Assembly (NCBI GenBank): GCA_030427925.1
Contig: JAUICJ010000014.1
Location: 1 to 64,000, forward strand
Direction of reading: 5' to 3'
DNA: 64,000 bases
From: Bacteroidia bacterium
GTDB lineage: Bacteria; Bacteroidota; Bacteroidia; Flavobacteriales_D; Sanyastnellaceae
Each line of letters opens with the position of its first letter. Within the stretch, counting starts at the first letter, position 1. This document shows, one piece after another, positions 35,270 to 44,091 of the stretch. The position numbers were made by a program, and so were the translations under genes. The notes under the pieces are model-generated. The model did no database searches, was not told the origin of the DNA, and worked only from the letters and a program-made list of their open reading frames with translations.

Positions 35270-37083
35270 GGCGTTTCGGGGAATGGGTCGCGCGCCGCGA
35301 GGATGCGGGCTTCGCGCTCGGGGTTCGACAGGGAATCGGCCAAATACGATTCGATCAGCTGCGCTGCGATCGGCGCTGCCCACGAACCGCCCGATCCGGC
35401 GTTTTCGACGTACACGCTGAGGGCGATTTGCGGGTTGTCCATGGGGGCGAAGGCCATGAACACGCTGTGCTCGAGGGCGTTGGTGTTTTGGACGGTGCCG
35501 GTTTTTCCGCAAATGGAGATGCCGGGGGTGCGGGCCCGTCGCCCGGTTCCGCCCACCCCTTCCACGACTTGCTGCATGGCGGAAATCACCGGATCAAAGA
35601 GCTCGGGATCGACTCCTGTGGTGACCAGCGAATCGACTCCCAACGGCTTCCCGCGACCGCCCACATCGCGGACGGCGTGGGGCGTGCGGTACCAGCCCCG
35701 GTTGCCGATGGTCGCGGCGAGGTTGGCCATTTGGAGCGGCGTGGTCAGCAGTTCCCCCTCGCCGATGGCGATGGAGTAAATCGTCGAAAACGCCCAGCTC
35801 CGTTGCCCGTAGATCCCGTTGTAGTACGTTGTGTCGGGCACGGAGCCCGGCCGCACGCCCGGCAACTGCCCGCCCAAATCCGTCCCAAACCCGAACCGCT
35901 TGATGCGCTCCGTCCAATTCCCCAGCCCGAGCGCCGCATCTTCGAACAGGTTGTTCGAACGCCGCGCTTGAACCATCCGCTTCATGACTTCGTGGAAATA
36001 CGGATTGCACGAATGCACGATGGCTTCCGACAGGTTGTCGTAGCTGTGCGGGCCGTGGCACCCGATGATGTTTCGGTCGCACGGAATGCGGGTGTTGGTG
36101 CGGATGGCGCCTTCGTCGAGCGCGATGAGTCCTTGCACCATTTTGAAGATGGAACCGGGGCGGTAGGTGCCGCGCAAGGCCCGGTTGTAAAGCGGTTGAC
36201 CGGGGTTGTGCAGCAGGCTGTCATAATGCGCGCTGCGCTTCGGACCGATGAGCAAGTCGGGGTCGTAGGTCGGTGCGCTGACGAGGGCCAAAACCTCTCC
36301 CGTCGCGGGCTCAATGGCCACGACACTGCCCCGCTTGCCCGCCATCAACCGCTCGGCATACGCCTGCAAATCCCGGTCGAGCGTCAACGTCAAGTCCGCC
36401 CCGGCCACAGCCAGGGTGTCCCGCCGGCCGCCTTCGAGCGGGAGTTGATAGTTGTTCCGAACGTCGACCAAATGGTACCGGACGCCCTTGCGGCCGCGCA
36501 GTTCGCGCTCGTATTGAAGTTCCAGCCCGGATTTGCCCTTGTAATCCCCAAGGCGGTAAAAGGCATCGTTCTTCAAATCATCGGCACTCGTTTCCCCAAA
36601 GCTCCCGATGAGCTGGGCGGCCAATCCCGCTTGGTTGGAGCGCACAGCCCGCGTGCGCTCCTTCACCCCCGGGAACCGCCACAGCTCTCCGCTGATGCGG
36701 GCGTATTCCGCGGCGGGCAGTTGGCGGACGATGATGGAGGGGCGGTACGAGGCGTATGCGTCGGCCTTGGCAAAGGCGGCTTCAAGGGCTTCGCGCTTCC
36801 AACCCAGCAGGGCGGCAAACGCGGCGGTGTCCATGCCCTCTCGGGCGAGCCTGGGCGTGTACAGCAGGTCGTAACTGGCCTGGTTTGTCACCAACAACTG
36901 CCCGTTTCGATCGTAAATGAGCCCGCGAGCCGCATCCAACGTCTCCCGCGATTCCGTCAATCGCGCCGCGTAATCCGTCCACTCCGGACTGCCCAACTGA
37001 AGCTGGGCCAGCCGTCCGATGAAGACCACCGCAATGAATGCGAACAAGCCCCCGATGACCCACATCCGCCCTTTCAAGTTCAT
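35266..37083 (-). CDS. mrdA: penicillin-binding protein 2
   Basis: A 605-residue class B transpeptidase with one N-terminal membrane helix, a dimerisation domain, and a transpeptidase domain. The catalytic motifs are YRPGSIFKMV (SxxK), HSCNPYF (SxN) and CGKTGTVQN (KTG). It partners RodA, with which it is translationally coupled. The start at 37083 overlaps mreD by 4 bp; a longer in-frame reading upstream shadows mreD and lacks the anchor at its end. Confidence 0.95.
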   Translation of the reverse strand: MNLKGRMWVIGGLFAFIAVVFIGRLAQLQLGSPEWTDYAARLTESRETLDAARGLIYDRNGQLLVTNQASYDLLYTPRLAREGMDTAAFAALLGWKREALEAAFAKADAYASYRPSIIVRQLPAAEYARISGELWRFPGVKERTRAVRSNQAGLAAQLIGSFGETSADDLKNDAFYRLGDYKGKSGLELQYERELRGRKGVRYHLVDVRNNYQLPLEGGRRDTLAVAGADLTLTLDRDLQAYAERLMAGKRGSVVAIEPATGEVLALVSAPTYDPDLLIGPKRSAHYDSLLHNPGQPLYNRALRGTYRPGSIFKMVQGLIALDEGAIRTNTRIPCDRNIIGCHGPHSYDNLSEAIVHSCNPYFHEVMKRMVQARRSNNLFEDAALGLGNWTERIKRFGFGTDLGGQLPGVRPGSVPDTTYYNGIYGQRSWAFSTIYSIAIGEGELLTTPLQMANLAATIGNRGWYRTPHAVRDVGGRGKPLGVDSLVTTGVDPELFDPVISAMQQVVEGVGGTGRRARTPGISICGKTGTVQNTNALEHSVFMAFAPMDNPQIALSVYVENAGSGGSWAAPIAAQLIESYLADSLSNPEREARILAARDPFPETP

Positions 37084-37598
37084 CGGCGCCGGGCGTTCCG
37101 CATGAACAAAGTCCGCACGATCACGATGAGCGCGGAGGTGGCGAGTGCGGAGGTGGCGGCTTGGCCCAACCCTTTCGGTACCAACCCCCAACGCCCCGCT
37201 TCAAGCGCAAACAACCACACCGCATGGACCACCACGATCAAGAACGTGTACGTCAGCCACCACAGCCACCCGAGCGTTTGCGGCCCCACTTCGGCGTCGG
37301 CCTCATACCCTTCGCGCGGCGCCAACAACCGCGCAATCAGCGGCTGCAGCCCCCCACTCACGAGCCCCGCTGCCGTGAACAACCCGCCGCCGAAGTTCAG
37401 CAGGTCCACACCCAGTCCCATCAGCCCCCCGGCCAGCAAGTAGGTCACCGGGCGCATCCGCAAGGGCAGCAGCACCAGTCCGTACAAGTGAAACAACGGC
37501 GTCACCCACCCGTCCATCACCACCAAATGATGGAAAATCCAGGATTGAGCGAGCAAGGCGAGCACCCAGCGCAAGGCGGTTTGGAGCGTTCCTTCCAT
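37080..37598 (-). CDS. mreD: rod shape-determining protein MreD
   Basis: A 172-residue integral membrane protein with about five helices. It is recognised mainly by position between mreC and mrdA and by family-like segments such as LPLRMRPVTYLLAGGLMGLGVD. The ATG at 37598 shares one base with the mreC stop (TGATG); a GTG one codon earlier is possible. Sequence conservation in MreD is low, so context carries much of the call. Confidence 0.88.
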   Translation of the reverse strand: MEGTLQTALRWVLALLAQSWIFHHLVVMDGWVTPLFHLYGLVLLPLRMRPVTYLLAGGLMGLGVDLLNFGGGLFTAAGLVSGGLQPLIARLLAPREGYEADAEVGPQTLGWLWWLTYTFLIVVVHAVWLFALEAGRWGLVPKGLGQAATSALATSALIVIVRTLFMRNARRR

Positions 37599-38368
37599 CA
37601 CTTGGGCGCTTCGGTGGGAGTAAAAGCGGGCCAGTTGGGGCCACGCAAGAGTTCGACGTAGCGGAGCGCATTGAAGTCCACGGCCCAGGTCAGTTCGACG
37701 GTCAGGAATTCATCCGACGGGTTTTGCGTGACGCGTTGCACGGTTCCGATCGGCAGGTCCGGTGGGAACACGCCTTGATAGCCTGTGGTAAAGACCGTGT
37801 CGCCTACGGCAATTGCTGCGGAGCGGGGAATGTCTTGCATTTGGCCTGCTCGGACCGCATGCCCCGGCCAAACCACCCGTCCCATGACCCCGGCTTTCCC
37901 CACGCGCCCGCTCCATTCCAATTCTGTGTTCACCAACGGCAACCCCATGGCGTAATGCTCGGCGGTCTCGACGATGCGCCCCACCGCGCCCTGACTCGAC
38001 ACCACGCCATCACCGACCCGGACGCTGTCCGCCCAGCCGCGATTCACCATGAACCAATTCGCGGAGCGCGCAAGGGTCATGTGCACCACCTCGCCCCCTC
38101 GGCCGTGGGCCGCGGAACCCCGACTCATGAGGGCCCGCAACGCCGCATTTTCCGCAACCAACAACGCATTCGCCTCGTCCAAATCGCGGATTCGGGCCAC
38201 CTCCATGAGCTGCTCGTTCCACGCTCCCGTCCAGCGCAAACTCCACTGAATCCAAGCCCCACGCGGATGCCCATGCGATCGCGTGACCCACGTCAGGGCG
38301 AGCACTTGCAGCACGAGGAACAGGAGGAACACGTGGTTCCGAAGGAGCAGTTGCCAAAGGTTGCGCAT
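37598..38368 (-). CDS. mreC: rod shape-determining protein MreC
   Basis: A 256-residue bitopic protein with an N-terminal membrane helix (about 10-27), a short coiled coil, and a beta-rich periplasmic domain. The family segments are GVVSSQGAVGRIVETAEHYA and AVGDTVFTTGYQGVFPPDLPIGTV. It links MreB filaments to PBP2/RodA. It lies 15 bp after mreB. Confidence 0.93.
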   Translation of the reverse strand: MRNLWQLLLRNHVFLLFLVLQVLALTWVTRSHGHPRGAWIQWSLRWTGAWNEQLMEVARIRDLDEANALLVAENAALRALMSRGSAAHGRGGEVVHMTLARSANWFMVNRGWADSVRVGDGVVSSQGAVGRIVETAEHYAMGLPLVNTELEWSGRVGKAGVMGRVVWPGHAVRAGQMQDIPRSAAIAVGDTVFTTGYQGVFPPDLPIGTVQRVTQNPSDEFLTVELTWAVDFNALRYVELLRGPNWPAFTPTEAPK

Positions 38369-38383
38369 GCCGCGGATCAGGAA

Positions 38384-39409
38384 TTATTCGCGCATCAAGA
38401 AGGGGAACTTGTCGATGTTCTTCAAGGCAATGGCCGTTCCTTTCGCCACCGCGTGCAGCGGGTCTTCCGCGATGTGCACGGGAAGGCGGGTTTTCTGCTG
38501 GATGCGTTTGTCCAAACCACGCAGCAGGGCTCCTCCACCTGCGAGGTAGATGCCCGTGCGGTAGATGTCCGCGGACAATTCCGGCGGGGTCTGCTCGAGG
38601 GCGCTGTGGATGGCCTCTTCGATTTTGCTGATGCTCTTGTCGAGGGCTTCCGCGATTTCGCTGTAGGATACGAGGATCTCCTTCGGAATGCCCGTCATCA
38701 AATCCCGTCCGCGCACGGCGTAATCTTCGGGTGGGTTTTCCAATTCCTTCGTGGCTGACCCGACTTCAATCTTGATTTGTTCCGCTGTGCGTTCTCCGAT
38801 GAGGATGTTGTGCTGGCGGCGCATGTACTCTTCGATGTCCGAGGTGAATTCGTCCCCGGCCACGCGGATGTTCTTGTCCGTGACGATGCCGCCCAATGCG
38901 ATGACCGCGATTTCCGAGGTTCCCCCCCCGATGTCGATGATCATGTTGCCCATGGGCTCTTCCACGTCAATGCCGATGCCGATCGCCGCCGCCATCGGTT
39001 CGTGGATGAGGTACACGTCCTTGCCGCCCGCGTGTTCTGCGCTGTCTTTGACCGCCCGCTTCTCCACTTCCGTGATGCCGGAAGGGATGCAAATCACCAT
39101 GCGCAGGGACGGGTTGAACAACCGCTTCCGCGTGTTCATCATCTTGATCATGCCCTTGATCATCTCCTCAGCCGCCTGAAAATCCGCAATCACACCGTCC
39201 TTCAAGGGGCGAATCGTCTCGATGTTCTTGTGCGTTTTCCCGTGCATTTGCTGGGCCAAACGACCGATGGCCACCGTCTTGTTCGTGGTGCGGTCTTTCG
39301 CCACAATCGAAGGCTCATCCACCACGACTTTATCGAGGTGGTAGATGATGGTGTTGGCGGTGCCGAGATCGATGGCGATCTCTTGGATGAAGAAGTTGAA
39401 CAATCCCAT
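38384..39409 (-). CDS. mreB: actin-like rod shape protein MreB
   Basis: A 341-residue bacterial actin that positions cell-wall synthesis. The phosphate loops IDLGTANT and IDIGGGTSEIAVI and the adenine site block GIYLAGGGALLRGLD are intact. The start at 39409 matches the family start (MGLFNFF); longer in-frame readings extend through the promoter. It is the first gene of mreBCD-mrdA-rodA. Confidence 0.96.
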   Translation of the reverse strand: MGLFNFFIQEIAIDLGTANTIIYHLDKVVVDEPSIVAKDRTTNKTVAIGRLAQQMHGKTHKNIETIRPLKDGVIADFQAAEEMIKGMIKMMNTRKRLFNPSLRMVICIPSGITEVEKRAVKDSAEHAGGKDVYLIHEPMAAAIGIGIDVEEPMGNMIIDIGGGTSEIAVIALGGIVTDKNIRVAGDEFTSDIEEYMRRQHNILIGERTAEQIKIEVGSATKELENPPEDYAVRGRDLMTGIPKEILVSYSEIAEALDKSISKIEEAIHSALEQTPPELSADIYRTGIYLAGGGALLRGLDKRIQQKTRLPVHIAEDPLHAVAKGTAIALKNIDKFPFLMRE

Positions 39410-39445
39410 GGGGTGCGGTGTGCGATTCAGGCGTGCGGTTGTGGC

Positions 39446-39453
39446 CAAAGATA
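39446..39453 (-). promoter_or_regulatory. -7 promoter box of the mreB operon
   Basis: TATCTTTG on the minus strand, an exact TAnnTTTG match, 36 nt before the mreB ATG. It gives a short normal leader. Confidence 0.55.
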
Positions 39454-39536
39454 GTGCGAGCGACGGGCTTGTGACCGATTCGTTCCGAACGACTTGGGAC
39501 CGGGTTCGCAACGCCGATTTTCGTTCCGTATTGCCC

Positions 39537-41075
39537 TCAGTGCTTGAAGTGGCGAACGCCGGTCATGTACATGGCCAAACCGTGGTCGTCGCAGTAGTCG
39601 ATGCTGAGCTGATCCTTGATGGACCCTCCTGGCTGCACCACCGCCTTGATGCCCGCTCCATCAGCGAGTTCCACGCAATCCGGGAACGGGAAGAAGGCAT
39701 CGGAAGCCATGACCGCGCCATCGAGTGAGAGCCCGAACGCCTCGGCTTTCACGACCGCCTGCTTGAGGGCATCGACCCGGGAAGTTTGGCCGGTTCCGCT
39801 CGCAATCAGGGCGCCGTCCTTCGCGAAAACGATGGTGTTGGATTTGGTGTGTTTCGCCACTTTCATTGCAAAGACCAAATCCCGCACCTGCGCCTCCGTT
39901 GCCGCCTCCTTCGTCACGCACTTCAGGTCTTCCACTTCCTCCGTCGAGCCGTCCACCGCCTGCACGAGCACCCCATTCAACGCCGTCCGCACGCTGAACT
40001 GCGGCATGGCGGTCGGCTTGATGCGGAGCAAAATCCGGTTCTTCTTTTGCGTCAACACCCCGAGCGCTTCCTCCGAGAAATCCGGCGCAATCACCACTTC
40101 CGAGAACAAATCGGACATCGCCTTCGCCGTGGCCAAATCAATGGGGCGGTTCGCAATCAAGATCCCGCCAAAGGCCGAAACCGGATCCGACGCCAACGCC
40201 GTGCGGTACGCCTCCACCAGCGCATCCCGGGTCGCCAAACCGCACGCGTTGTTGTGCTTCAAAATGGCAAACGTAGGACCTTCGTTGGCAAACTCGCCCA
40301 TCAACTGCACAGCGGCATCCACGTCGAGCAAGTTGTTGTAGGACAATTCCTTGCCGTGGAGCTGGTCGAACAGCCCGTCCAAGTCGCCGAAGAAGCGGCC
40401 CGGCTGGTGCGGATTCTCCCCATAGCGCAGCGATCGACCTTGGAGTTCGCTCAGGTTCAACGTGTCGAGCGCGTCGATTCCCGCGTCCTCGGCCATCCAC
40501 GCGTGGATGCGCGTGTCGTAGTGCGAACTCACCCGAAATCCGTGAGCCGCAAACCGTTTGCGCTCCGCCAACGTCGTCACCCCGTCTTGCTCCTTGAGGA
40601 CCTTCAACAGATCACCGTATTGGCTTTGGCTCGGCACGATGACCACGTCGCTGTGGTTTTTCGCTGCCGCGCGAATCAGCGCAATCCCACCAATGTCGAT
40701 CTTTTCCACGATGGCATCGCGCTCCGCCTTTGAAGCGAGCGTTTCCTCGAACGGGTACAAATCCACGATGACGCAATCCATGGCCGGCAAGCCGTATTGC
40801 GCCATTTCCTCCGCGTCGCTCGCCAGTCCTCGCCGACCCAAAATGCCACCGAACACCTTCGGGTGCAACGTTTTCACACGGCCTCCCAGGATGGAAGGGT
40901 AGTCGGTCAAGGATTCCACGGGGACCACGGTACCGCCCATCGCTTCAATGGCCGTTTGGGTCCCTCCCGTCGAGTAAATGGTCACCCCCAACCGCTGCAT
41001 TTCAGCGACGATGGGCTCAAGGCCTTCCTTGTTGAAAACGGAGATGAGGGCCGATTGGATGCGCGCTTCGGACAT
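39537..41075 (-). CDS. purH: bifunctional AICAR transformylase / IMP cyclohydrolase
   Basis: A 512-residue enzyme for the last two steps of IMP synthesis. The N-terminal MGS-like cyclohydrolase domain has YSTGGTQTAIEAMGG and GGRVKTLHPKVFGGIL. The C-terminal transformylase domain has SLRYGENPHQPG, LKHNNACGLA and the terminal SIKDQLSIDYCDDHGLAM. The ATG at 41075 is the family start. The gene precedes mreB, as is usual in Bacteroidota, but the 127-bp gap with a separate mreB promoter suggests independent transcription. Confidence 0.96.
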   Translation of the reverse strand: MSEARIQSALISVFNKEGLEPIVAEMQRLGVTIYSTGGTQTAIEAMGGTVVPVESLTDYPSILGGRVKTLHPKVFGGILGRRGLASDAEEMAQYGLPAMDCVIVDLYPFEETLASKAERDAIVEKIDIGGIALIRAAAKNHSDVVIVPSQSQYGDLLKVLKEQDGVTTLAERKRFAAHGFRVSSHYDTRIHAWMAEDAGIDALDTLNLSELQGRSLRYGENPHQPGRFFGDLDGLFDQLHGKELSYNNLLDVDAAVQLMGEFANEGPTFAILKHNNACGLATRDALVEAYRTALASDPVSAFGGILIANRPIDLATAKAMSDLFSEVVIAPDFSEEALGVLTQKKNRILLRIKPTAMPQFSVRTALNGVLVQAVDGSTEEVEDLKCVTKEAATEAQVRDLVFAMKVAKHTKSNTIVFAKDGALIASGTGQTSRVDALKQAVVKAEAFGLSLDGAVMASDAFFPFPDCVELADGAGIKAVVQPGGSIKDQLSIDYCDDHGLAMYMTGVRHFKH

Positions 41076-41095
41076 GAAATGGGAATTTGAGGCCG

Positions 41096-41103
41096 CAAAG
41101 CTA
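41096..41103 (-). promoter_or_regulatory. -7 promoter box of purH
   Basis: TAGCTTTG on the minus strand, an exact TAnnTTTG match, 20 nt before the purH ATG. Confidence 0.55.
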
Positions 41104-41137
41104 CGATGTTCCTGCGAGTTGGCGCGAGGGAAACCCG

Positions 41138-41145
41138 TAGCTTTG
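41138..41145 (+). promoter_or_regulatory. -7 promoter box of the ABC permease gene
   Basis: TAGCTTTG, an exact TAnnTTTG match, 3 nt before the ATG at 41149. This again implies a leaderless message, starting at either 41149 or the next ATG at 41158. Confidence 0.6.
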
Positions 41146-41148
41146 GGC

Positions 41149-42393
41149 ATGCTTTGGATGCGCTTGCTTCGGGAGAGTTTCTTGTTCGCTTGGTGGGCGA
41201 TTTGGGCGAATAAATTGCGGACGTTCTTGTCCCTCCTCGGGGTGATGGTCGGCATCTTCATGATTTCCGCGGTGTTCACCGTGGTGGACTCGCTGGAGGA
41301 CAACTTGAAGGACACGTTCAACATGTTGGACGAGGACGTGTTGTTCGTCCAAAAATGGCCCTGGGCCGCCGGCGGCGACTACCCGTGGTGGAAGTACGTC
41401 CAGCGCCGCGAACCCACACAGCGGGACATGGAATCCCTCGCTGCGCGCATGCATTCGGCCCAAGCCCTCACCTTCCAATCGGGCGCGGGCATGCCCATGG
41501 AGCAGGGCAACAACCGCATCGAATCCAGCCGCATTGCGGCCGTGACACACACTTACCCCGAGGTCATTTCGTTGAAGATTGAACAAGGCCGTTTCTTCAC
41601 CGAAGCGGAGGGCCGCGCGGGCCGTCCTGTGGCCATTGTCGGCGCTGAAATCGCAGCTGCCCTCTGGGGACGATCCGACGTGGTCGGTGAAACCTTCACC
41701 ATCCGAGGGCGCAAGCTTGAAGTCATCGGCGTGTTCGAGCGCGAAGGGGCGTCCATCATTTCGGACGGCATGGACCGCGTGGCGATGCTGCCCATCGATT
41801 TTGCTCGCCGGGTCATGGACGTGGAGAGCGGCGGCGGAGCCATCCTCATCAAAGCGGCCGAAGGCGTCAGCAACGAAGCCCTCGCCGACGAGGTCATCCA
41901 GCACTTCCGCGCCGTCCGCCGCTTGCGCCCCGAAGAGGACGACGATTTCGCCATCAACCAAGTCGACATGCTGTCCTCCATCATCGACGGCATCTTCGCC
42001 CAGTTCGAAATCGGCGGGTGGTTCATTGCCATTTTCGCCATCCTCGTCGGCTGCTTCTCCATTGCGAACATCATGTTCGTTTCCGTGCGAGAGCGCACCC
42101 GCATCATCGGGGTTCAAAAGGCCATCGGCGCGAAAAGCACCTTCATCTTGACCCAGTTTTTATTCGAGGCGGTGGCCTTGTGCTTGTTCGGTGCGGGGTT
42201 TGCACTCGTGGCCATCGAGGTCCTCATTGCCGTCGTCAATGCGTTGGACCTGGGCTTGCAGCTTGCTATTCGCCCCGGCCGCATCGCGGTGGCCGTGGGG
42301 GTGGCGGTGTTGTCCGGGTTGGTGGCGGGTTTGGCCCCTGCCCAAACCGCTGCGCGCATGGCCCCCGTAGACGCCATGCGCTCCAACGGCTGA
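41149..42393 (+). CDS. MacB/FtsX-type ABC transporter permease
   Basis: A 414-residue permease with the MacB layout: one N-terminal helix (about 20-45), a periplasmic core domain, and three C-terminal helices (about 290-400). The FtsX region shows SVRERTRIIGVQKAIGAKS and the closing RMAPVDAMRSNG block. No ATPase gene is adjacent, so the partner must be elsewhere. The start is supported by the promoter box; the longer upstream reading runs across purH. It is convergent with an outer-membrane gene whose stop directly abuts. Confidence 0.88.
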   Translation: MLWMRLLRESFLFAWWAIWANKLRTFLSLLGVMVGIFMISAVFTVVDSLEDNLKDTFNMLDEDVLFVQKWPWAAGGDYPWWKYVQRREPTQRDMESLAARMHSAQALTFQSGAGMPMEQGNNRIESSRIAAVTHTYPEVISLKIEQGRFFTEAEGRAGRPVAIVGAEIAAALWGRSDVVGETFTIRGRKLEVIGVFEREGASIISDGMDRVAMLPIDFARRVMDVESGGGAILIKAAEGVSNEALADEVIQHFRAVRRLRPEEDDDFAINQVDMLSSIIDGIFAQFEIGGWFIAIFAILVGCFSIANIMFVSVRERTRIIGVQKAIGAKSTFILTQFLFEAVALCLFGAGFALVAIEVLIAVVNALDLGLQLAIRPGRIAVAVGVAVLSGLVAGLAPAQTAARMAPVDAMRSNG

Positions 42394-43143
42394 TCAACGC
42401 TCAGCTTGGCGTTTCGCCTTCTTCAGACCCATGTCCCAACTGATGCCGGCCAGCACGCTGGAAGTGGGCATGGCCGTCGGCTCGATGGTCGTGTTTACGT
42501 TCCCGTTCCCATCGATGCTCACATCCGTAACCAAATCCAATTCACCGCTGGAAATGTTGGCGTAGCGCGCGAGGGCGTAGAAGCCCTCTGCCAAACGCAG
42601 GCGGCATCCAAAGCCCCATCCGTAATTCCAAGTCGCACCCCACTCTTGCACTCCCGCATCCTGCAACTTGTCTTGCAACGTGGCATCGGCCGTGGAGAAC
42701 TCGGTATTCAAAACCGACGCACGCCCTCCAGCGAAGCCTTCCGCAAAGGGTTGGAACCAGCCGTTGAAAGGCGACAGCCGCAGTACGTAATGCGCGGTGA
42801 GGTATTGGTTCCGAGCCCGCAACGTTCCGTCCGTGAGGGTGCCGTTGTCGTCGATGGTGACCTCGGATTCCAACGTGCCGATGGGTTGGTATGCCAAATC
42901 AATCCCCGACGCCAACATGCCTTTCTCGCTCTTCTTCCGCCACTGCACCCCTGCACCCCACGTGGCGCCCTCAAGCGTGACGTCTTGTACGGTGGTTCCG
43001 GATTGGTCCGACAAGGCAAAGGCACTGAATTGTTTCTGCTTCTTCCCGGGCTCTTGGGCATCGGGCGCCTGCCCGAATGCAATGCTGCTGAACGTGGTCG
43101 TAATCAACAGGCCGCCGACCGCGGCAATCGTTTGCATTTTCAT
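42394..43143 (-). CDS. outer-membrane beta-barrel protein, function unknown
   Basis: A 249-residue protein with a signal peptide (MKMQTIAAVG... SIAFGQ) and alternating beta-strand sequence typical of small outer-membrane barrels (YLTAHYVLRLSPF, GWFQPFAEGFAGGRA, WGFGCRLRLAEGFYALARY). It ends in a basic KKAKRQAER tail rather than an aromatic, which is odd for a Bam substrate. No specific family is recognised. The start at 43143 is supported by a promoter-like box 4 nt upstream. Confidence 0.75.
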   Translation of the reverse strand: MKMQTIAAVGGLLITTTFSSIAFGQAPDAQEPGKKQKQFSAFALSDQSGTTVQDVTLEGATWGAGVQWRKKSEKGMLASGIDLAYQPIGTLESEVTIDDNGTLTDGTLRARNQYLTAHYVLRLSPFNGWFQPFAEGFAGGRASVLNTEFSTADATLQDKLQDAGVQEWGATWNYGWGFGCRLRLAEGFYALARYANISSGELDLVTDVSIDGNGNVNTTIEPTAMPTSSVLAGISWDMGLKKAKRQAER

Positions 43144-43147
43144 GGAA

Positions 43148-43155
43148 TAAAGATA
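43148..43155 (-). promoter_or_regulatory. -7-like box of the outer-membrane protein gene
   Basis: TATCTTTA on the minus strand, one base from TAnnTTTG, then TTCC and the ATG at 43143. The spacing is the leaderless one. Confidence 0.5.
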
Positions 43156-43194
43156 AGATGTTCTTTTACAACGGAACAAACCCCGTGCCAAGTG

Positions 43195-43202
43195 TATCTT
43201 CG
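43195..43202 (+). promoter_or_regulatory. -7-like box of rfbD
   Basis: TATCTTCG, one mismatch from TAnnTTTG, then GGGC and the ATG at 43207; leaderless spacing. Confidence 0.5.
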
Positions 43203-43206
43203 GGGC

Positions 43207-44091
43207 ATGCGGAAGGTTTTGGTTACGGGATGCGCGGGTCAGTTGGGTCGCCGATTGATGGACGTGGTTGCAAGCGATGCCGCGTCGATGAATTGGGTGG
43301 GGCTAGACCGGTCGGATTTGGACATCGTCGACGCCCGTGCGGTGGACGCCGCCGTCGCCGCCATCCGGCCTGACGTCCTCATCAACTGCGCGGCCTACAC
43401 CGCTGTCGACCGTGCGGAGCAGGAGGCTGATTTGGCACACGCGATCAATGCGGTAGGCCCGGGCAATTTGGCACAAGCCGCAGCGGCACACGGCGCAGCT
43501 TTCCTTCACATATCGACGGACTACGTGTTCGATGGCGAGCAGGTGGAGCCCTATCGCCCGGAGGATCCCACCGGGCCATTGGGAGCCTATGGCGCCTCGA
43601 AGTTGGCAGGGGAAGAGGCGGTGCTCGCGGCCGGTGGCCGAGCATGGGTGGTTCGGGTTGCTTGGCTTTACGATGCGTGGGGACCCAACTTCCTGCACAC
43701 CATGATCCGGCTCGCTGAGGCGGGGCGAGCGCTGCGGGTGGTGGACGATCAACACGGCACGCCGACTTCGGCGTTGTCGTTCGCTCGCGCCCTGCGGCAG
43801 TGGGCCAAGGAGCCGGAGCGCTGGTCTCCCGGGATTTGGCACTTCGGCCACCGCGGTGTGACCACGTGGTTCGGATTCGCCCAAGCCATTTTCGAAGGGA
43901 TGGGCATGGAAGTTGATGCCAGCCCGTGTTCAACGGCCGATTACCCGACCCCAGCTCGCCGCCCCCGCCATTCGCACCTGGATCCGGAACCGTGGTTTGC
44001 GGCAGGAGGCGGCGTGCCCGAAACGTGGCAGGAGGCCTTGGCGGAGTGCCTGGAGCAGGTGCGAACGGAGCGCGGTTCGGCCGCAGTTTGA
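43207..44091 (+). CDS. rfbD: dTDP-4-dehydrorhamnose reductase
   Basis: A 294-residue extended short-chain reductase that makes dTDP-L-rhamnose. The GCAGQLGRRL nucleotide loop, NCAAYTAVDRAE, STDYVFDG, and the catalytic Tyr-Lys in GAYGASKLAGE are intact. The start at 43207 fits both the family and the promoter box. It abuts the phosphohexomutase gene (0 bp), so two sugar-nucleotide genes are co-transcribed. Confidence 0.94.
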   Translation: MRKVLVTGCAGQLGRRLMDVVASDAASMNWVGLDRSDLDIVDARAVDAAVAAIRPDVLINCAAYTAVDRAEQEADLAHAINAVGPGNLAQAAAAHGAAFLHISTDYVFDGEQVEPYRPEDPTGPLGAYGASKLAGEEAVLAAGGRAWVVRVAWLYDAWGPNFLHTMIRLAEAGRALRVVDDQHGTPTSALSFARALRQWAKEPERWSPGIWHFGHRGVTTWFGFAQAIFEGMGMEVDASPCSTADYPTPARRPRHSHLDPEPWFAAGGGVPETWQEALAECLEQVRTERGSAAV